20,000 bases of DNA from Chara braunii (GCA_003427395.1 BFEA01000168.1:928125-948124), one strand, 5' to 3'; shown: positions 1 to 10,495, counted from the stretch's first letter. Notes: a model not told the origin generated them from the letters alone. Translations and numbers: made by a program.

Positions 1-72
<72 letters not shown>

Positions 73-113
73 CCCCCTCCCTCTTTCTCTCTCTCTCTCT
101 CTCTCCCTCTTCA
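1..113. repeat. (CT)n microsatellite
   Basis: The first 70 bases are a pure CT dinucleotide run. It continues to about 113 as an impure pyrimidine tract with C and T interruptions. It runs off the left window edge, so its full length is unknown. Confidence 0.98.
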
Positions 114-2062
114 TCTTGCCCTCGCTCCCCCTTCCCCTCACTTGGCATGTGACTAACCCTTCTTCCCAGGGGACAAACGGTTAAAGGAAAATCAGGCCTC
201 ACTTGGTGGAAAAAAAGGGCAAGGGAAGGATAGTCGGTCCCTTAGCCACCAAGAAGGAAAAGGAAAGGACATTTGAAAGATTGGGAGGAGGCGAAGTCCG
301 GGAAAAATTATAATTGAAAGCTAAGTTTGACTCAACCATTTCCCCAACTGCATGACTTCAAGAAGAGAATGGGCTGATTGAGCACAAAGAGAAGCCTAAG
401 GGAAAGGAAAGATAGGCATGCAGGAAGGGCTATGTGTTGACCCCTAATGGGGGATTGTACCGATCTTTGCTTTGTGTGGGATTGTGCAGGTAAGTAAAGG
501 TTTGGGATGCGTTGAGCGGGATAGGGCCGAAGAAACCGGGCGGCAAAGGGAAAAGGAAGAAAGGCCAAAGGGGCTATGGGACCCTTATCATAAAACCAAT
601 CCATGGAAGTGATCTTTGCGTTTGTGTCTTGGAATGTAAATGAAAGAGGGAAGTACAAACTTGCCAAGGGAAATGTGAAGTTGTCTGTGCATGCATGTAA
701 AGGCCTCGACAAGACTAAGGGGTCTGCATCAATAAGGATAGGTGAGATGATTGAGACTCGAGGGGTGCGTAGAGGCGAGGGGGGGGACGGCATCGTCACA
801 CCCCTATGATGCCATAGAATTGCAATGCTTAGGGAAATGGTGCGCGACCTAAGGATGGGGCTTAGCCTGCACACAAGAGAAGAAAAGTTCTCAAAGAACC
901 CCTGGACTGCCTGCGTATTAGAAGGACCAATTGCTTTAGAACCCAACCAAGAATCAAAAAAAAAATCAGCGTTGGCGAACGACCAGCAAGACTACCACCC
1001 GGCGTGAATGGTTGAGCTACATCCCCAATGCCAAAGCTCTCTCGCGCAGTGGCCCACCCCCATCCATCTCAAGGCACTAGGTGGGGGTGACCCCGGGGCG
1101 AACGGCCCGCGCCCTGAGCATGAGCGTGGGCGGGCCGAGCCAAATGGGACCCGCAGTGGGGTCGACCAAGGCTCGAAAGTCTATCGGGGTTTAGCCCTAC
1201 AAAAATGGTGGAGGTGATGGGCATGGGGTTAAACTGACCCTTGCGATTCCGAAGGGGGCGCCCGACGCATTGACGTGTACACAACCAAAGATAAGGAAAT
1301 TGGACTTGTGCTTGCTCTTTCCCTTGTGAGAATCAGATTTGAGAGTGGCTGGGCACATGGCATGGCCAGGCCTAGAGGTAAAACATGTATGCTATGCACT
1401 TGATTAGCCACCTCCTTGTGGGATGGCTCTAGCCCTCCTTTGTCCAGTGTTGGTGTTCGCCAGTCCGGGGAAGCTTTGGGCAAGTCGCAGGTCGACTCTT
1501 CCTCTTTGTATGAAAGAAGGGCTCCGGTTACCTGGCAGGCGGTTGGTCCTTCGGCTTCGGCCGAGGTCCGATGAAAATCCCACGGCAGAGTGATCCGACC
1601 GAATGGGTGCCCTTCTCTCTTGGGCTCATGCACTATACACATTGAAATGCTTGAAGGAACCAACATGAACACAACGGGCTATCAAGAAGGAACAACCCCT
1701 CTCATATGAAAGGACAGACAAATGAAGAGAAAGGGAATGAAGGGAGTTGCTAGACTCGTAGGAAAACTAGCTCACCTTTGAAGATTATCACGAGAAGGAA
1801 CCAATCACTGTGTATGGAAGTAGGGGGAGTGACACTCATTGTCCTGAGAGAAATTGTGAGTTATGGGTAGGAGGCGCTGGGTGCACCAAGGGAAAGGCAC
1901 TTGTATTATGTGTGTCCCACTTGGGACTTGGGATTTGCATGATGGGATTTGAGTGTCCTGCCTTTCGGAAGGAAAGGATAGGTTTGCACCAACTGGTGCG
2001 GGTTGCGAAACGTCGCTCTCTTTGAAGTTCGTCGGGTTTCGTGTGCGGAGGTCGGTGTCGTA
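114..2062. other. Unassigned stretch, no supported gene
   Basis: Short open frames exist on both strands (for example 603-809 plus and 1229-1672 minus). None shows a recognisable domain, repeated architecture or splice-consistent extension. The base composition is mixed, with purine-rich plus-strand patches. The only specific signal is a full-consensus splice-donor-like string (CAG then GTAAGTA) at 487-496, with no coding exon recognised beside it. I infer decayed mobile-element or intergenic DNA. Confidence 0.5.
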
Positions 2063-2088
2063 CCAAATACCCTTACAAGGGTATTTGG
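2063..2088. repeat. 26-bp near-perfect palindrome
   Basis: Two perfect 12-bp arms (2063-2074 and 2077-2088, left arm CCAAATACCCTT) are separated by two bases. It can form a cruciform or tight hairpin. No partner element or gene is visible close by, so its role is unknown. Confidence 0.9.
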
Positions 2089-3690
2089 CGTGTTTTTTGC
2101 GAGTCACGCAGGTGCAGTGTCGCCCGCCTGACGGCGCGCGCGTGAGCGGGAGCATAGGTTCTTGTCAGGGTGAGGGGCGCGCGTGGCGGCATGGGGTATT
2201 GACGGTGAATCGTAACCATGCGCTACTTGAGCATGCGCGGAGTCACAGGCCGATAGGACGCGCGAATTTGAGGTGCGCGTGATCTTCTTATTTGTTGGTG
2301 GCTGAAGAGTCGGCGTGATCGCTGACGGTGATTTCTCTTCTGATTAAACGGGGATTAAAAAGATTAGGTCCCGTTGATTGAGGTGCTTGCCCGTGACCTG
2401 TACGTACGTTCGAAGGGCGGCGTCGACAACAATGCGACTTCTGAAGGCGTTTTGGTAGTTGGCGCGTCGCGCAGTGCCCGTTTATTCAGGCGTCCGCCGG
2501 AGCTGGGCTTAGACTCGGGCCTAGCGTTATTGGTTACGTCATCGGACTTTTATCTGAGGCGTTCAGGGATCGAGGTCGGGCAGCGGCGGCACGGAAACTT
2601 CAGGGTGGCACGAAGGGCCCGACGAGGCTATCCCCCCTTGGTTTTGCCGCTGGCGACGTCGGGATAGGGCCTGCGGTAGTCCCTTTCTCGTCCGTTGCCT
2701 TCTGATGAGTGAATTATTTCTGAGTATCTTATTATCATGATCCTTGCCTTTATCACGTACTAATTATGTTTTGACTAATCTTAAGGGCGGGCGCGACACT
2801 GACCTCGGGTGGCTGTCGCGGCAACCAAGGAGTCAAGCACGCACCCCATTTTAGTGAGCTTGTGGGCGATCGGCCACGAAACGGAGGAGAGTCTAAGCGG
2901 TGGGACGCTTTTTGTGGACGCCACGCCCACCAGCCGCGATCCAGGGTGAAGGGTTTAAGTGTGAGCATGGCCGTTTGGAGCCCGGAAGGTGGTGGGTCGC
3001 ACTTGGGCGCACTGGAAAAAAGCGGTAAGGGGCGTTGGTGTGAGACCGCCGCGATGCCGCGACCAGCTGCGGGCTGCAGGGAACCCCGTAACGACCACAC
3101 GTGGGCTTAAGTCGCCAACGAGGGTGGGGAGGGCTTACTGCATTGCAATCACGTGCAACATTCATCGACCCCCGGTATAGGGGTTGGGGGCTACCCAAAT
3201 GGCCCAGTAGCCAGTGCTGGAGGAGCAACTGGGACTGTCGAAAAGGTTGGACCTGGGCGCGGGTGCGTGCCGGTTGCACCCTATTGCCAAAGACAGCGGA
3301 GCGGAGGACAAAGGTAAGTGAAGGCAGCAAGAAAAGGGGGGGGTGTATGAACCCGGGGCGGGATCAGCGTCGGGTATGTATGACAGGGGAGGAAAGGCAG
3401 CGCAGCACCACGGGGCGACGAGTGTGGGTCTGGTCGGACGGCGCCGGGTAGTTGCGAAGGCATGAATAGAGGGCACGGGTTAGCCGCGGGTGAAATAGAC
3501 CAGGAGCGGGCGGCACTGTGCAGCAGTGAGACGGAGCAAGCGACTGGCACTGGGCTGGTGAACGGGGTGGAGCGGAACCCTAGCGAGTGAGGGAGAAGGC
3601 TAGGCAGCGAGCGTTGAAGCGGAGCAGCGAGGTAGAAGGCGGGGCTGGCAGAGGTGAGTGGCGGGGCGAGCCTTGACGGTGGGGCGCGCC
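2089..3690. other. GC-rich unassigned stretch
   Basis: This 1.6-kb stretch is GC- and CpG-rich. The best open frame is plus 2374-2667: 97 codons, opening with TTG rather than ATG, no recognised domain. Several overlapping frames are open on both strands (2753-3550), which is expected when GC is high and stop codons are rare. I see no promoter, exon or element boundary I can defend. Confidence 0.5.
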
Positions 3691-3827
3691 AGGTGCACCC
3701 GCTAGTTGGAGATGGCAGGTAGCGGGCTCGGCAGCAGGTGCACCCGCTAATTGGAGGTAGCAGGCAGTGAGGCTAGGGGCACCCGCTAGTTGGAGGTAGC
3801 AGGCAGTGAGGCAGCGGGCGCAGTGAA
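3691..3827 (+). repeat. Imperfect 39-45 bp tandem repeat, three copies
   Basis: The core GCACCCGCTAGTTGGAG starts at 3695, 3740 (one base changed) and 3779, giving spacings of 45 and 39 bp. Each copy continues with a GGTAGCAGGCAGTGAGGC-like segment, slightly different in the first copy. The array runs directly into the poly-G tract. Confidence 0.85.

Positions 3828-3893
<66 letters not shown>
3828..3893 (+). repeat. Uninterrupted 66-base poly-G tract
   Basis: Sixty-six consecutive G on the plus strand (poly-C on the minus). Both six-frame translations crossing it give long Gly or Pro homopolymers with no gene meaning. It is followed by GGGTTCGAATGAACCC, a small hairpin. The exact length should be treated with caution, because long homopolymers are hard to sequence and assemble. 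Confidence 0.95.
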
Positions 3894-3895
<2 letters not shown>

Positions 3896-4202
3896 CGAAT
3901 GAACCCGGATGGGTTCCCGCGTTAGGTACATGCGAAGGACGGAGGAGAGAAAGTATCGATCCCACACGTTTCTTGATGAAAACGGGTGGGAGAAAGGTCT
4001 ATTCCAACGTTTTTCAGTAGGGCGAATCCAGTTCCAGTGGCGGAATTAGTAGCAAGTTAGTGGAATTAGTGATAAAATAAAAGTAGGTGCGCAGCTATGC
4101 CGGTGTAGAGAGATGATGAAAGGGAAAACGATGATACTTCTCCATTCCGCGCGGAATCGAGTAAACCAAAGAGGTACATAGGGGTTTTGGGGCGGCGCGA
4201 GT

Positions 4203-4937
4203 ATGATGGCGATGTTGGATTTGGAGGTTAGTGGTCAGATTTCGAGTTATGTTAGTAAGGTGCTGTGTGTAAAAGAGGGGGCGCCTCGAACTAGTAATGT
4301 ATCTCCCCGTGTTCTAGCGGGAGATTCATTCGGTTCTGCCCATAAGTAGCAGCAGGAGGGTCTCGCGCTGCTTCGTGCGGTGCCGGACCAATGCGCTCGA
4401 CATCGGGCCACCGAGCTGTCGAACAGGAGTTTGTCTGGCCGGTTGATTAGTAGCATTCTCACTGGGCGGTCCGAGCATGGCTCGATGATCTTGCTCGGGC
4501 GGGGTGCAAAACGTCTCCTTAGGCGGGGCTTAGCCTGTTGGCTGGCGGGGGGAATACCACTGCATGCGGGGCAAGGATGGGACCTCGGAGACGATTAGTA
4601 GCTTCCCGGCTCGAAAAAGGCTGATTCTTGTCTGACCGATGGAAGTGAATGCCCGGACGGTTGATATTGCTCCTAACGGGGTGCGCGGGGTGATTCCCGG
4701 TATGCAAGAGCAGCAAAACGGGATTGGGTATTTTGGGCGAATGGAGAGGGGTAACACCCTGTGCCGGAGCCTGGGTACCGCCCTCACGACGGTTAAGTTG
4801 CGCTTGAGGTATGGGATAAAACTCTGCCGATAGTACCAGCGCAGAGACCATATTGGGATAAGGCCGGTGAGGACATGACCGACCCGTATGTGAGATTGCC
4901 TGATTTTTTTTATGTATTCCCCCTCTGTAATGGCTGA
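4203..4937 (+). pseudogene. Possible decayed open frame, unknown
   Basis: One plus frame beginning with ATG at 4203 is open for 48 codons, then 82 codons, then again for its last 46, ending with TGA at 4935. It is interrupted by stops at 4347, 4596, 4599, 4662, 4674, 4752 and 4794. Seven stops in 244 codons is not clearly fewer than chance at this GC content, so coding origin is weakly supported. No domain is recognised and it does not share the motifs of the M1-M3 genes that follow. It is listed because it lies on the same strand just upstream of them. Confidence 0.2.
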
Positions 4938-5049
4938 ATAAGCTTGGACTGTTGGACGGGGTATAATTCTAAGTTTATTCTCACCTCCCCCATCTAAGTC
5001 TACACGAGTGAGATATGATTGGAAGAGAGTAGGATAGAGGTCAATCAGA

Positions 5050-6047
5050 ATGGAACCAAGAAAAGGAATGTTGGGAAATGGGTGGCCGACCGAGGGTACG
5101 GTGGGGAGGGTGGTACTTAGGAATGGGGAGGTAAAATAGGGAGACTTGATGAGGGGTCTGAAATAATTCTCATCTAGAACGTGGGTTGACCTGACCGGGA
5201 GGACCGTTTGGTACTCTTATGGAAGCAAGGGTCGGGTGTCGGAAACAAGATGGTGCGGTGGTTGTCATCCTCGATCTATACCAGTGGTCCGAAAATGCCC
5301 GTAGATGTAAAGGATGGGGTATCGGTCGTCCTCCCGGAAGATGGGATGTGGACAGATCTTGAGCCAGCATATCAAACCGTAATGCTGGAAGAGGAGGATG
5401 CGTTCCTTTGGATATAAACGATATGGACTAATGTCAGCTTGACAAGGTTGTCGCCAAGCTTAATGAATTTAAAGTTCCGAGTAACGGTGGAAGCCCGGGG
5501 GTGGGTCTACTTGTCGCAAGATGGAGAGAACGCTATGGTCATAGATTTGGTGCTAGGGAATACGCCGGACGAATTGTTTAGGAAGGCAGAGAGGGAGGTT
5601 GTATGGGCTGCATGTCAGCGGGCGGAAATAGAAATGGAAATGGTAGATGTGTGAGTGGAACTCGGGGATAGAGGAAGCGTGAGGCGACCCGTCAGGACCA
5701 TGCGATGTGTGCTACCTCCCTTCCTGGTGGATGAGGTCTTCGGAACCCGGAGCAGGCTAGTATAGATATGCCAGTCCATGACGACCCTCGGCTATACCAG
5801 TGCACCAGGCATGACTTCTTCCGGTTGTAGGTGGAAATGGGACCGTTTGAAGGGAATTGGGCGGGGGAGCTGGCCGAGATGCTAAACCGCCTTTAGCATA
5901 GACAATGTCTTCGTCCCTAGCTCTGTGCATTGGGGGATAGTCTACAGGAATGTGGCACTAGGGAAGACATTCCTGGACGACTTCAGTGACGAGGACGAAG
6001 GGGATGAGATAGAGGATTGGGACTTCCAAGGTGGGGGACTTACTTAG
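5050..6047 (+). pseudogene. M1: first copy of tandem Trp-rich gene family, decayed
   Basis: Function unknown; I do not recognise the family. A possible ATG is at 5050, but the convincing frame starts near 5190. It reads in frame with 5208 to about 5765, shifts to the frame of 5768 up to 5893, then returns to the first frame until TAG at 6045. Internal stops lie at 5415 (TAA), 5652 (TGA) and 5828 (TAG). Landmarks shared with the next genes are: Gly at 5316 with Leu-Pro 5 and 6 codons later and Trp 36 codons later; FRKA at 5577; RC followed by PPF near 5703; and VEMGPFEGN at 5831. The C-terminus is acidic (SDEDEGDEIED). The internal stop at 5652 falls where M3 has Arg, so it is a mutation, not a true end. 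A protein of roughly 300 residues is inferred for the ancestor. Confidence 0.6.
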
Positions 6048-6766
6048 GGAAACCGAGTGGCCTGGCATTGTGCAGGACGGGGAAAGATGACTAGAGAAAA
6101 TTTGCTGATGGACTGCACTTTCAAGGGATGGGAACCAAGGCGACTCAGAGGGGGAATAGAAATGCCTATACCAGCAGAAAACGAATGGAGAGGGACCACG
6201 TGCGACTGGGTCGGATTTGAAGTTGGCCCGGGACTACCATACGTATGGGTAGAGCGGATTTGGAACCCAATAAGGGAAGCGGAAGGTTGGGATGAGATAG
6301 TGGAAGGCAGAGTGGAATCGGTCGGAATAGTTGTTCTCTCCGAAGACGGATGGCGCCTATTCTGCACTATGATAGCAACGGGACAGGATCCTATGTGGCT
6401 TCTAGGGAATTCGGAGGCGCGACCGGAAGGGAGGGCGAGAGGTTCGCCAACGACGGATGGGACGAAGTCATTAGTAGGGTTGTGATGGGGGGATGGAAGG
6501 AACTCAAGTCTCCCGACCTGCGAACAACGACTTGGGTGCCTGAGTTCGTGGTCGAGTGGTTTGGGGGTTTTGAGCACATCTTAGTGTGCCTGGTTGACTG
6601 AGGAATTCTACAGGACCTCTTTCTCGCTATCCTGAGAATAGGTAAGTCTGATCGCCTAGAGGTAGATGCGGAAGCCTGGGACGCTATAGTTAGTTGGGAG
6701 GCGGCGGCCGCTCCATCCTACGTAGATGATGTTTTTAAATTGTTTAAAGTACTGTGGTTCGATTAA
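6048..6766 (+). pseudogene. M2: second copy of tandem Trp-rich gene family, decayed
   Basis: Function unknown. The frame is that of 6057 up to about 6345-6400, then that of 6350, ending at TAA 6764-6766, with one internal TGA at 6599. A plausible ATG is at 6087. The diagnostic spacing is intact: Gly at 6153, Ile-Pro 5 and 6 codons later, VE at codons 32-33 and Trp at codon 36 (6261). Next comes a VVLSEDG segment resembling VYLSQDG of M1, then TTTWVPEFVVEWF, which resembles RCRVPRFMIDLIF of M3. The C-terminal WDAIVSWE and SYV resemble YEHIIRRE and SYL of M3 at the same spacing. It begins immediately after M1's stop. M1 and M2 could have been one fused two-module gene if the TAG at 6045 is also a mutation. 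Confidence 0.55.
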
Positions 6767-6804
6767 AAGGACCGGGAAATCGAGCGTCGTGAGGAGGTCG
6801 AAGT

Positions 6805-7840
6805 ATGAAAGGTGCATGTAAACTAGGGAGTAACATAAGATAGGGGCTTGTACATTAGTTTAGCAGGGCATGCGAGGAGATTGAAACAAGGGAAGGTGTC
6901 CGACCATTGTGGGCGCAGATGTGGGACACATGACAGAAAAGAGGAAAGGGGACATAAGCGGAAAAGGAAACGACAGGAGGATGGGCAGTTGCTGAAAAAC
7001 GGGCCGTAATCCTCTCTGTGTGGGCTATGAAGGAAATCACCAAAACAGCAATGGCGGCAAGATATGTTCAAACAGTACGCCAGCCCCGGTACCCCAGCCT
7101 GCCCTGGAATAACGACAGAGGATGGGAAGTGTCCCTTCCGTCAAGTTGCGACGTTCGGGGATTCGACGTGGAATGGCGGGCCGTGACCTTGGGAAGGGAC
7201 AGCTCCTTCATGATGGTGGAATGTCGGTGGACGGGGATGAGATTCAACCGAGGGCCTAGGGATGATTTGTTTTCCAATTTAAAAGTTACCGGGCCATGTA
7301 TCTACCCGAGATCGGCTGGCACTAGCTGGGGGTGGAGATAGCACAAGGTCACGAGCTGGCATCAGTCTTTCGAAGGGCCGCTCAGGCGTTGACATTGATA
7401 GGCCAATCAATCAGGGGTAGAAGGAATGTGGGCTTACTCACCAGGGTGGAAATAAGGGGTTGGAGGGAGTTCAGGGCACCGACCACCCCACAGAGATGCC
7501 GGGTCCCCCGATTCATGATAGACCTCATCTTCAGGAGCCTCGCAAGGGCGCAGGATCTGGCAGACTCGGCAATAATCTGGGTAGACCACTTCCCCATCAA
7601 ACCATCACGATGTTCTATGACGTTGCTGTGGAGCATGGGCCGTTCTGGGGAAACCGGGCCCATGAATTACTGGAGGTTATTAATATCCTGATATTTGGGT
7701 TGCCACGGCTAGCCTGGGCGAAATACGAGCACATAATTCGGAGGGAAATCGAGATAGGAGAGAGTTATTTGGCAAAGGTGGCTCAACTATTAGAGGAACC
7801 TACCGAACCGGAAGGGCCACGAGGACGAGAGCGGGACTAG
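6805..7840 (+). pseudogene. M3: third copy of tandem Trp-rich gene family, decayed
   Basis: Function unknown. ATG at 6805 opens a frame with stops at 6841, 6856, 6931 and 6955, then open from 6958 to about 7310. It then shifts to the frame of 7332 (with TAG at 7323) and, between about 7540 and 7610, to the frame of 7628, which ends at TAG 7838. Landmarks are Gly 7120, Leu-Pro 5 and 6 codons on, VE at 32-33, Trp at codon 36 (7228), FRRA at 7368, Arg-Val-Glu at 7443, RC at 7494 and VEHGPFWGN at 7628. The last motif matches M1 at 13 of 21 residues. The C-terminus is charged (EEPTEPEGPRGRERD). M2 ends 38 bases before, so the genes were tightly packed. A gag pseudogene follows on the same strand. 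Confidence 0.6.
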
Positions 7841-8270
7841 CACCCGGAGGCAAGCCAATAGGGCAAATTAAGTATATTCCTCTACAGGGGTTCACCGATG
7901 GAAATAGGGAAGACCTTCGGACCCGGACGGTCAAGAACGCGCTACGAGATAAGGGGGGAAGGATAGACTCATAATGATCGCCATGACCCCAGAAGTTGAA
8001 CAGGGAATACTGCTCGGGAACTTTTCCTAACGGGAAGCCCAACCAAAATTCCTACGTGCCGGCACGGCAAACTGGGCACTCTAAACGAGCCTGTCATAAG
8101 GGGGACTAAGTCACATTCCTCGACTCTTAGGGAAGCGATCAGAGGACATAAATGGGGACGGGGCTACTCTCGAAATAAGCTAAGCCAAAGAAACCAAAAC
8201 CTATGGAACCTAAATGCCTCGTGCTCCCTGTGTCCTGGGGAATCCTCTGGTTTATGCAGAACTAGGCAAA
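7841..8270. other. Spacer between M3 and gag
   Basis: No supported gene. Short plus-frame pieces and an 80-codon minus open frame (7800-8042) have no features. If M1-M3 and gag belong to one element this would be the leader of gag, but I found no primer binding site or LTR end here. Confidence 0.4.
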
Positions 8271-9915
8271 ATGGCGACGGAAGATGAGACAGCTAATCGT
8301 AGGAGCGAGGGAGGACCAGGCTTAGGAGGCAACGCCGTACAAAGCGAGGAGGGTCAGAAGGACAGAGAATCGATAAATCCAGATGGTACCAAGGAGAACA
8401 GGAAAGAGATCTCCTCGGGAGAGAGCTCGGTGAAAGTCGAAGGAAGCAAGCAAGGGACCCAAGAGACCAAGGGGGGTAGAAATAAGGACGGGACAAGTCC
8501 TCGGAATTCAAACGGAGTTGTGTCTAAGAAAGTGAGAGTCGCGGATGCGAGGCGCAAACTAGCAGAAATAGAAAAGAGGACCGCGGAGTATAAGGCAAGA
8601 TTGATTGAGGAAATGACGACTAGGAACGAGGAAGAACCCCTGCGGGAAAAACCGCGGGACGAGCGGAAAACCGGCCAAGATGGGAGTAGACAAGGGAGTA
8701 AGGATAGGGATCGCGGAGGGACACCAAGCAAGAGGAGGAAGGAGAGAGAGAACTCCCCGGGGATGGAAGCGGAGAAAACTACAAATCCACCAGCCATAAA
8801 AAGCAGGGCTAGCCGCATGCCGACCACGCCAGCAGCAATGCGAGGGTGCGAAGGGCTTTGGAGCCTTAAGGAAAGGGCGTTGGGATGGTTCGACCCGAAG
8901 GGGACTGCAAAGACTAGAGAAGGACACAGGGTCGGCAAGGAGGGACAGGATACCAGCACGGCGGGCGAGGCCAATAGCTCCGAAGGCGGCCTCAGGAAGA
9001 TAGTGTCGTCCCTTGCACGAGCACTAAACAAAAACCAGGGCTACCTCACAGACGCTAAGAAAAAGTTGACAATTGATGGGGCGAACATCACAGAGTTCCT
9101 AACACATTACGAGAACCTAGTTGCGTTGTTGAAATGGACCGAAGAAAAAAAGATGGACCACCTAGGGCAACATGTGTTATTGAGTCTGGGACGAGACATA
9201 ATGGCCATCGTAGCCGCGAGCCGATCCTGGAAGGAAACCCGGGATGTAATGATGAGGAAGTACCTGGGAGCAGAGAAAATGGCAACAGAGGCCGATTTAG
9301 CGGCAGTTCAAAGGAAGAACTTCGCAACGTACAACGACTTCCTACGAGAGTTTACCCTAGTAGCACTAAGGATCCCCGGGGTTACGGACCGGATAATAAG
9401 CAAGTACTTCCTCAGGTAGTTCTCCGAGATCGACAAGGACAAGATCCTGTCGGCTTACCAACAGACGAGCAAATTTGTAAACACCAGGGATGTCGATTTC
9501 AGTATGGTAACGGATCTGGCTGAGAAGACAGTAGTGACCGAAACATTGGCCTTGCTTAAGGAAGGGGAAGTCATAGATCTGACCAGTAGGACGGGGGACA
9601 AGGTAAAAAGGGGGATTGAAAGTCCACATGAGCGTGTGCACGAAGTCGACAATAAGATTTAAAGGGTGGAGAACGCGCTGATGGTTATGCAGGCGCAAGT
9701 ATCCTGACCCGCCCTTCCTCCCCAAGAAGCCGTAGTTCCGGCAGGAGTAGCCAACCGAGGATTCGGCCGGAGAGACCCCGCTAATGAGCAATGCAAGTAT
9801 TGCACCGCAGCAGGACATTTTGTGCGCGCATGTCCAAAGCTCAATCACGTATATTAAAAAGGAGATGTACCAGATCATTAAAGGGGGAGATATTCGGACC
9901 GTAGGGAGAACGGGT
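8214..9915 (+). pseudogene. gag: Decayed LTR-retrotransposon gag with CCHC zinc knuckle
   Basis: Gag is the capsid and nucleocapsid protein of retrotransposon particles. ATG at 8214 opens 401 codons, though the second ATG at 8271 (context AAAATGG, MATEDE) is the likelier start. Residues 20-270 are charged and low-complexity with a probable coiled coil (LAEIEKRTAEYKARLIEEM). From about residue 280 a helical capsid-like region begins (ITEFLTHYENLVALL). TAG at 9417, TAA at 9660 and TGA at 9705 break the frame. The same frame nevertheless continues to a perfect CX2CX4HX4C knuckle at 9792-9833 (Cys 9792, Cys 9801, His 9816, Cys 9831). A one-base shift near 9846-9852 moves coding to the frame of 9866 (CTRSLKGEIFGP), with TAG at 9902. 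No protease, reverse transcriptase or integrase follows. All three main stops are one C-to-T change from Gln or Arg codons. Confidence 0.85.
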
Positions 9916-10410
9916 TCCCCCTCCCTTCACGAACCTCCTCACACTTCGCGTGTTCCCCCTCCCTTCCCGAACCTCGTCCCAGACCTTCCCGAACCTTGTA
10001 CCCGCCAGTCCCCATCCCGACCCTCTTCCGCTCGTCCCCCCCATCTTTCGCGACTGCCCGCCAGTCTCCATCCCTCCCTCCCCGAGCCTCCTTCCCCCCA
10101 CTCCGCACCTCCCCTCTCCCATTTGTCCCTCTTCCCCCTATCTCCCTGAACCTCGTATCCCCCCTGTCCCTCTCCCGGACCTCCCCGAACTTCGTTCCTC
10201 ACACTCCGCGTCTTCTCCCTCCCTCCCCGAACCTCCTCCTAGACCTCCCCAAACCTCGTACCCGCCAGTCCCCATCCCGACCCTCTTCCGCTTGTTTCCC
10301 CCATCTTTCCCGACTCCCCGCCAATCTCCATCCCTCCCTCCTCGAGCCTCCTTCCCCCCACTCCACGCCTCCCCTCTCCCATCTGTCCCTCTTCCCCCTA
10401 TCTCCCTGAA
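9905..10410. repeat. C/T-rich 260-bp tandem repeat, two good copies
   Basis: The unit repeats with exactly 260-bp spacing: CCCGCCAGTCCCCATCCCGA is at 10001 and 10261, TCTCCCTGAA at 10141 and 10401, and ACACTTCGCG/ACACTCCGCG at 9941 and 10201. Within each unit the phrase CCCGAACCTC recurs, so the unit itself grew from a shorter motif. The apparent proline- and serine-rich frames (9950-10438 and others) are a by-product of the composition. Confidence 0.9.
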
Positions 10411-10467
10411 AGTTCAAGAGATTGGAGCACGACAATAGTGTACTACAAAAGATCAACAACAACAACA

Positions 10468-10495
10468 AATCAATCAATCAATCAATCAATCAATC
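10468..10495. repeat. (AATC)7 microsatellite
   Basis: Seven tandem AATC units, preceded by an (AAC)n stretch at 10453-10467. It sits in a roughly 85-base interruption (10411-10495) of the C/T-rich array. Confidence 0.97.

Noticed and set aside
3891-3906. GGGTTCGAATGAACCC as a tRNA T-arm
   Set aside because: It is a simple palindrome; no A box, anticodon arm or acceptor stem is present around it.
3773-4020. Poly-proline (minus) and poly-glycine (plus) open frames
   Set aside because: They exist only because of the 66-base G tract; the flanking codons show no domain.
9878-9891. AAAGGGGGAGA as a polypurine tract next to a 3' LTR
   Set aside because: The string is part of the gag coding continuation (LKGEIFGP in the frame of 9866), and no LTR starts after it.
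9939-10438. Long Pro/Ser-rich and Gly/Arg-rich open frames
   Set aside because: They are translations of the C/T-rich 260-bp tandem array on both strands.
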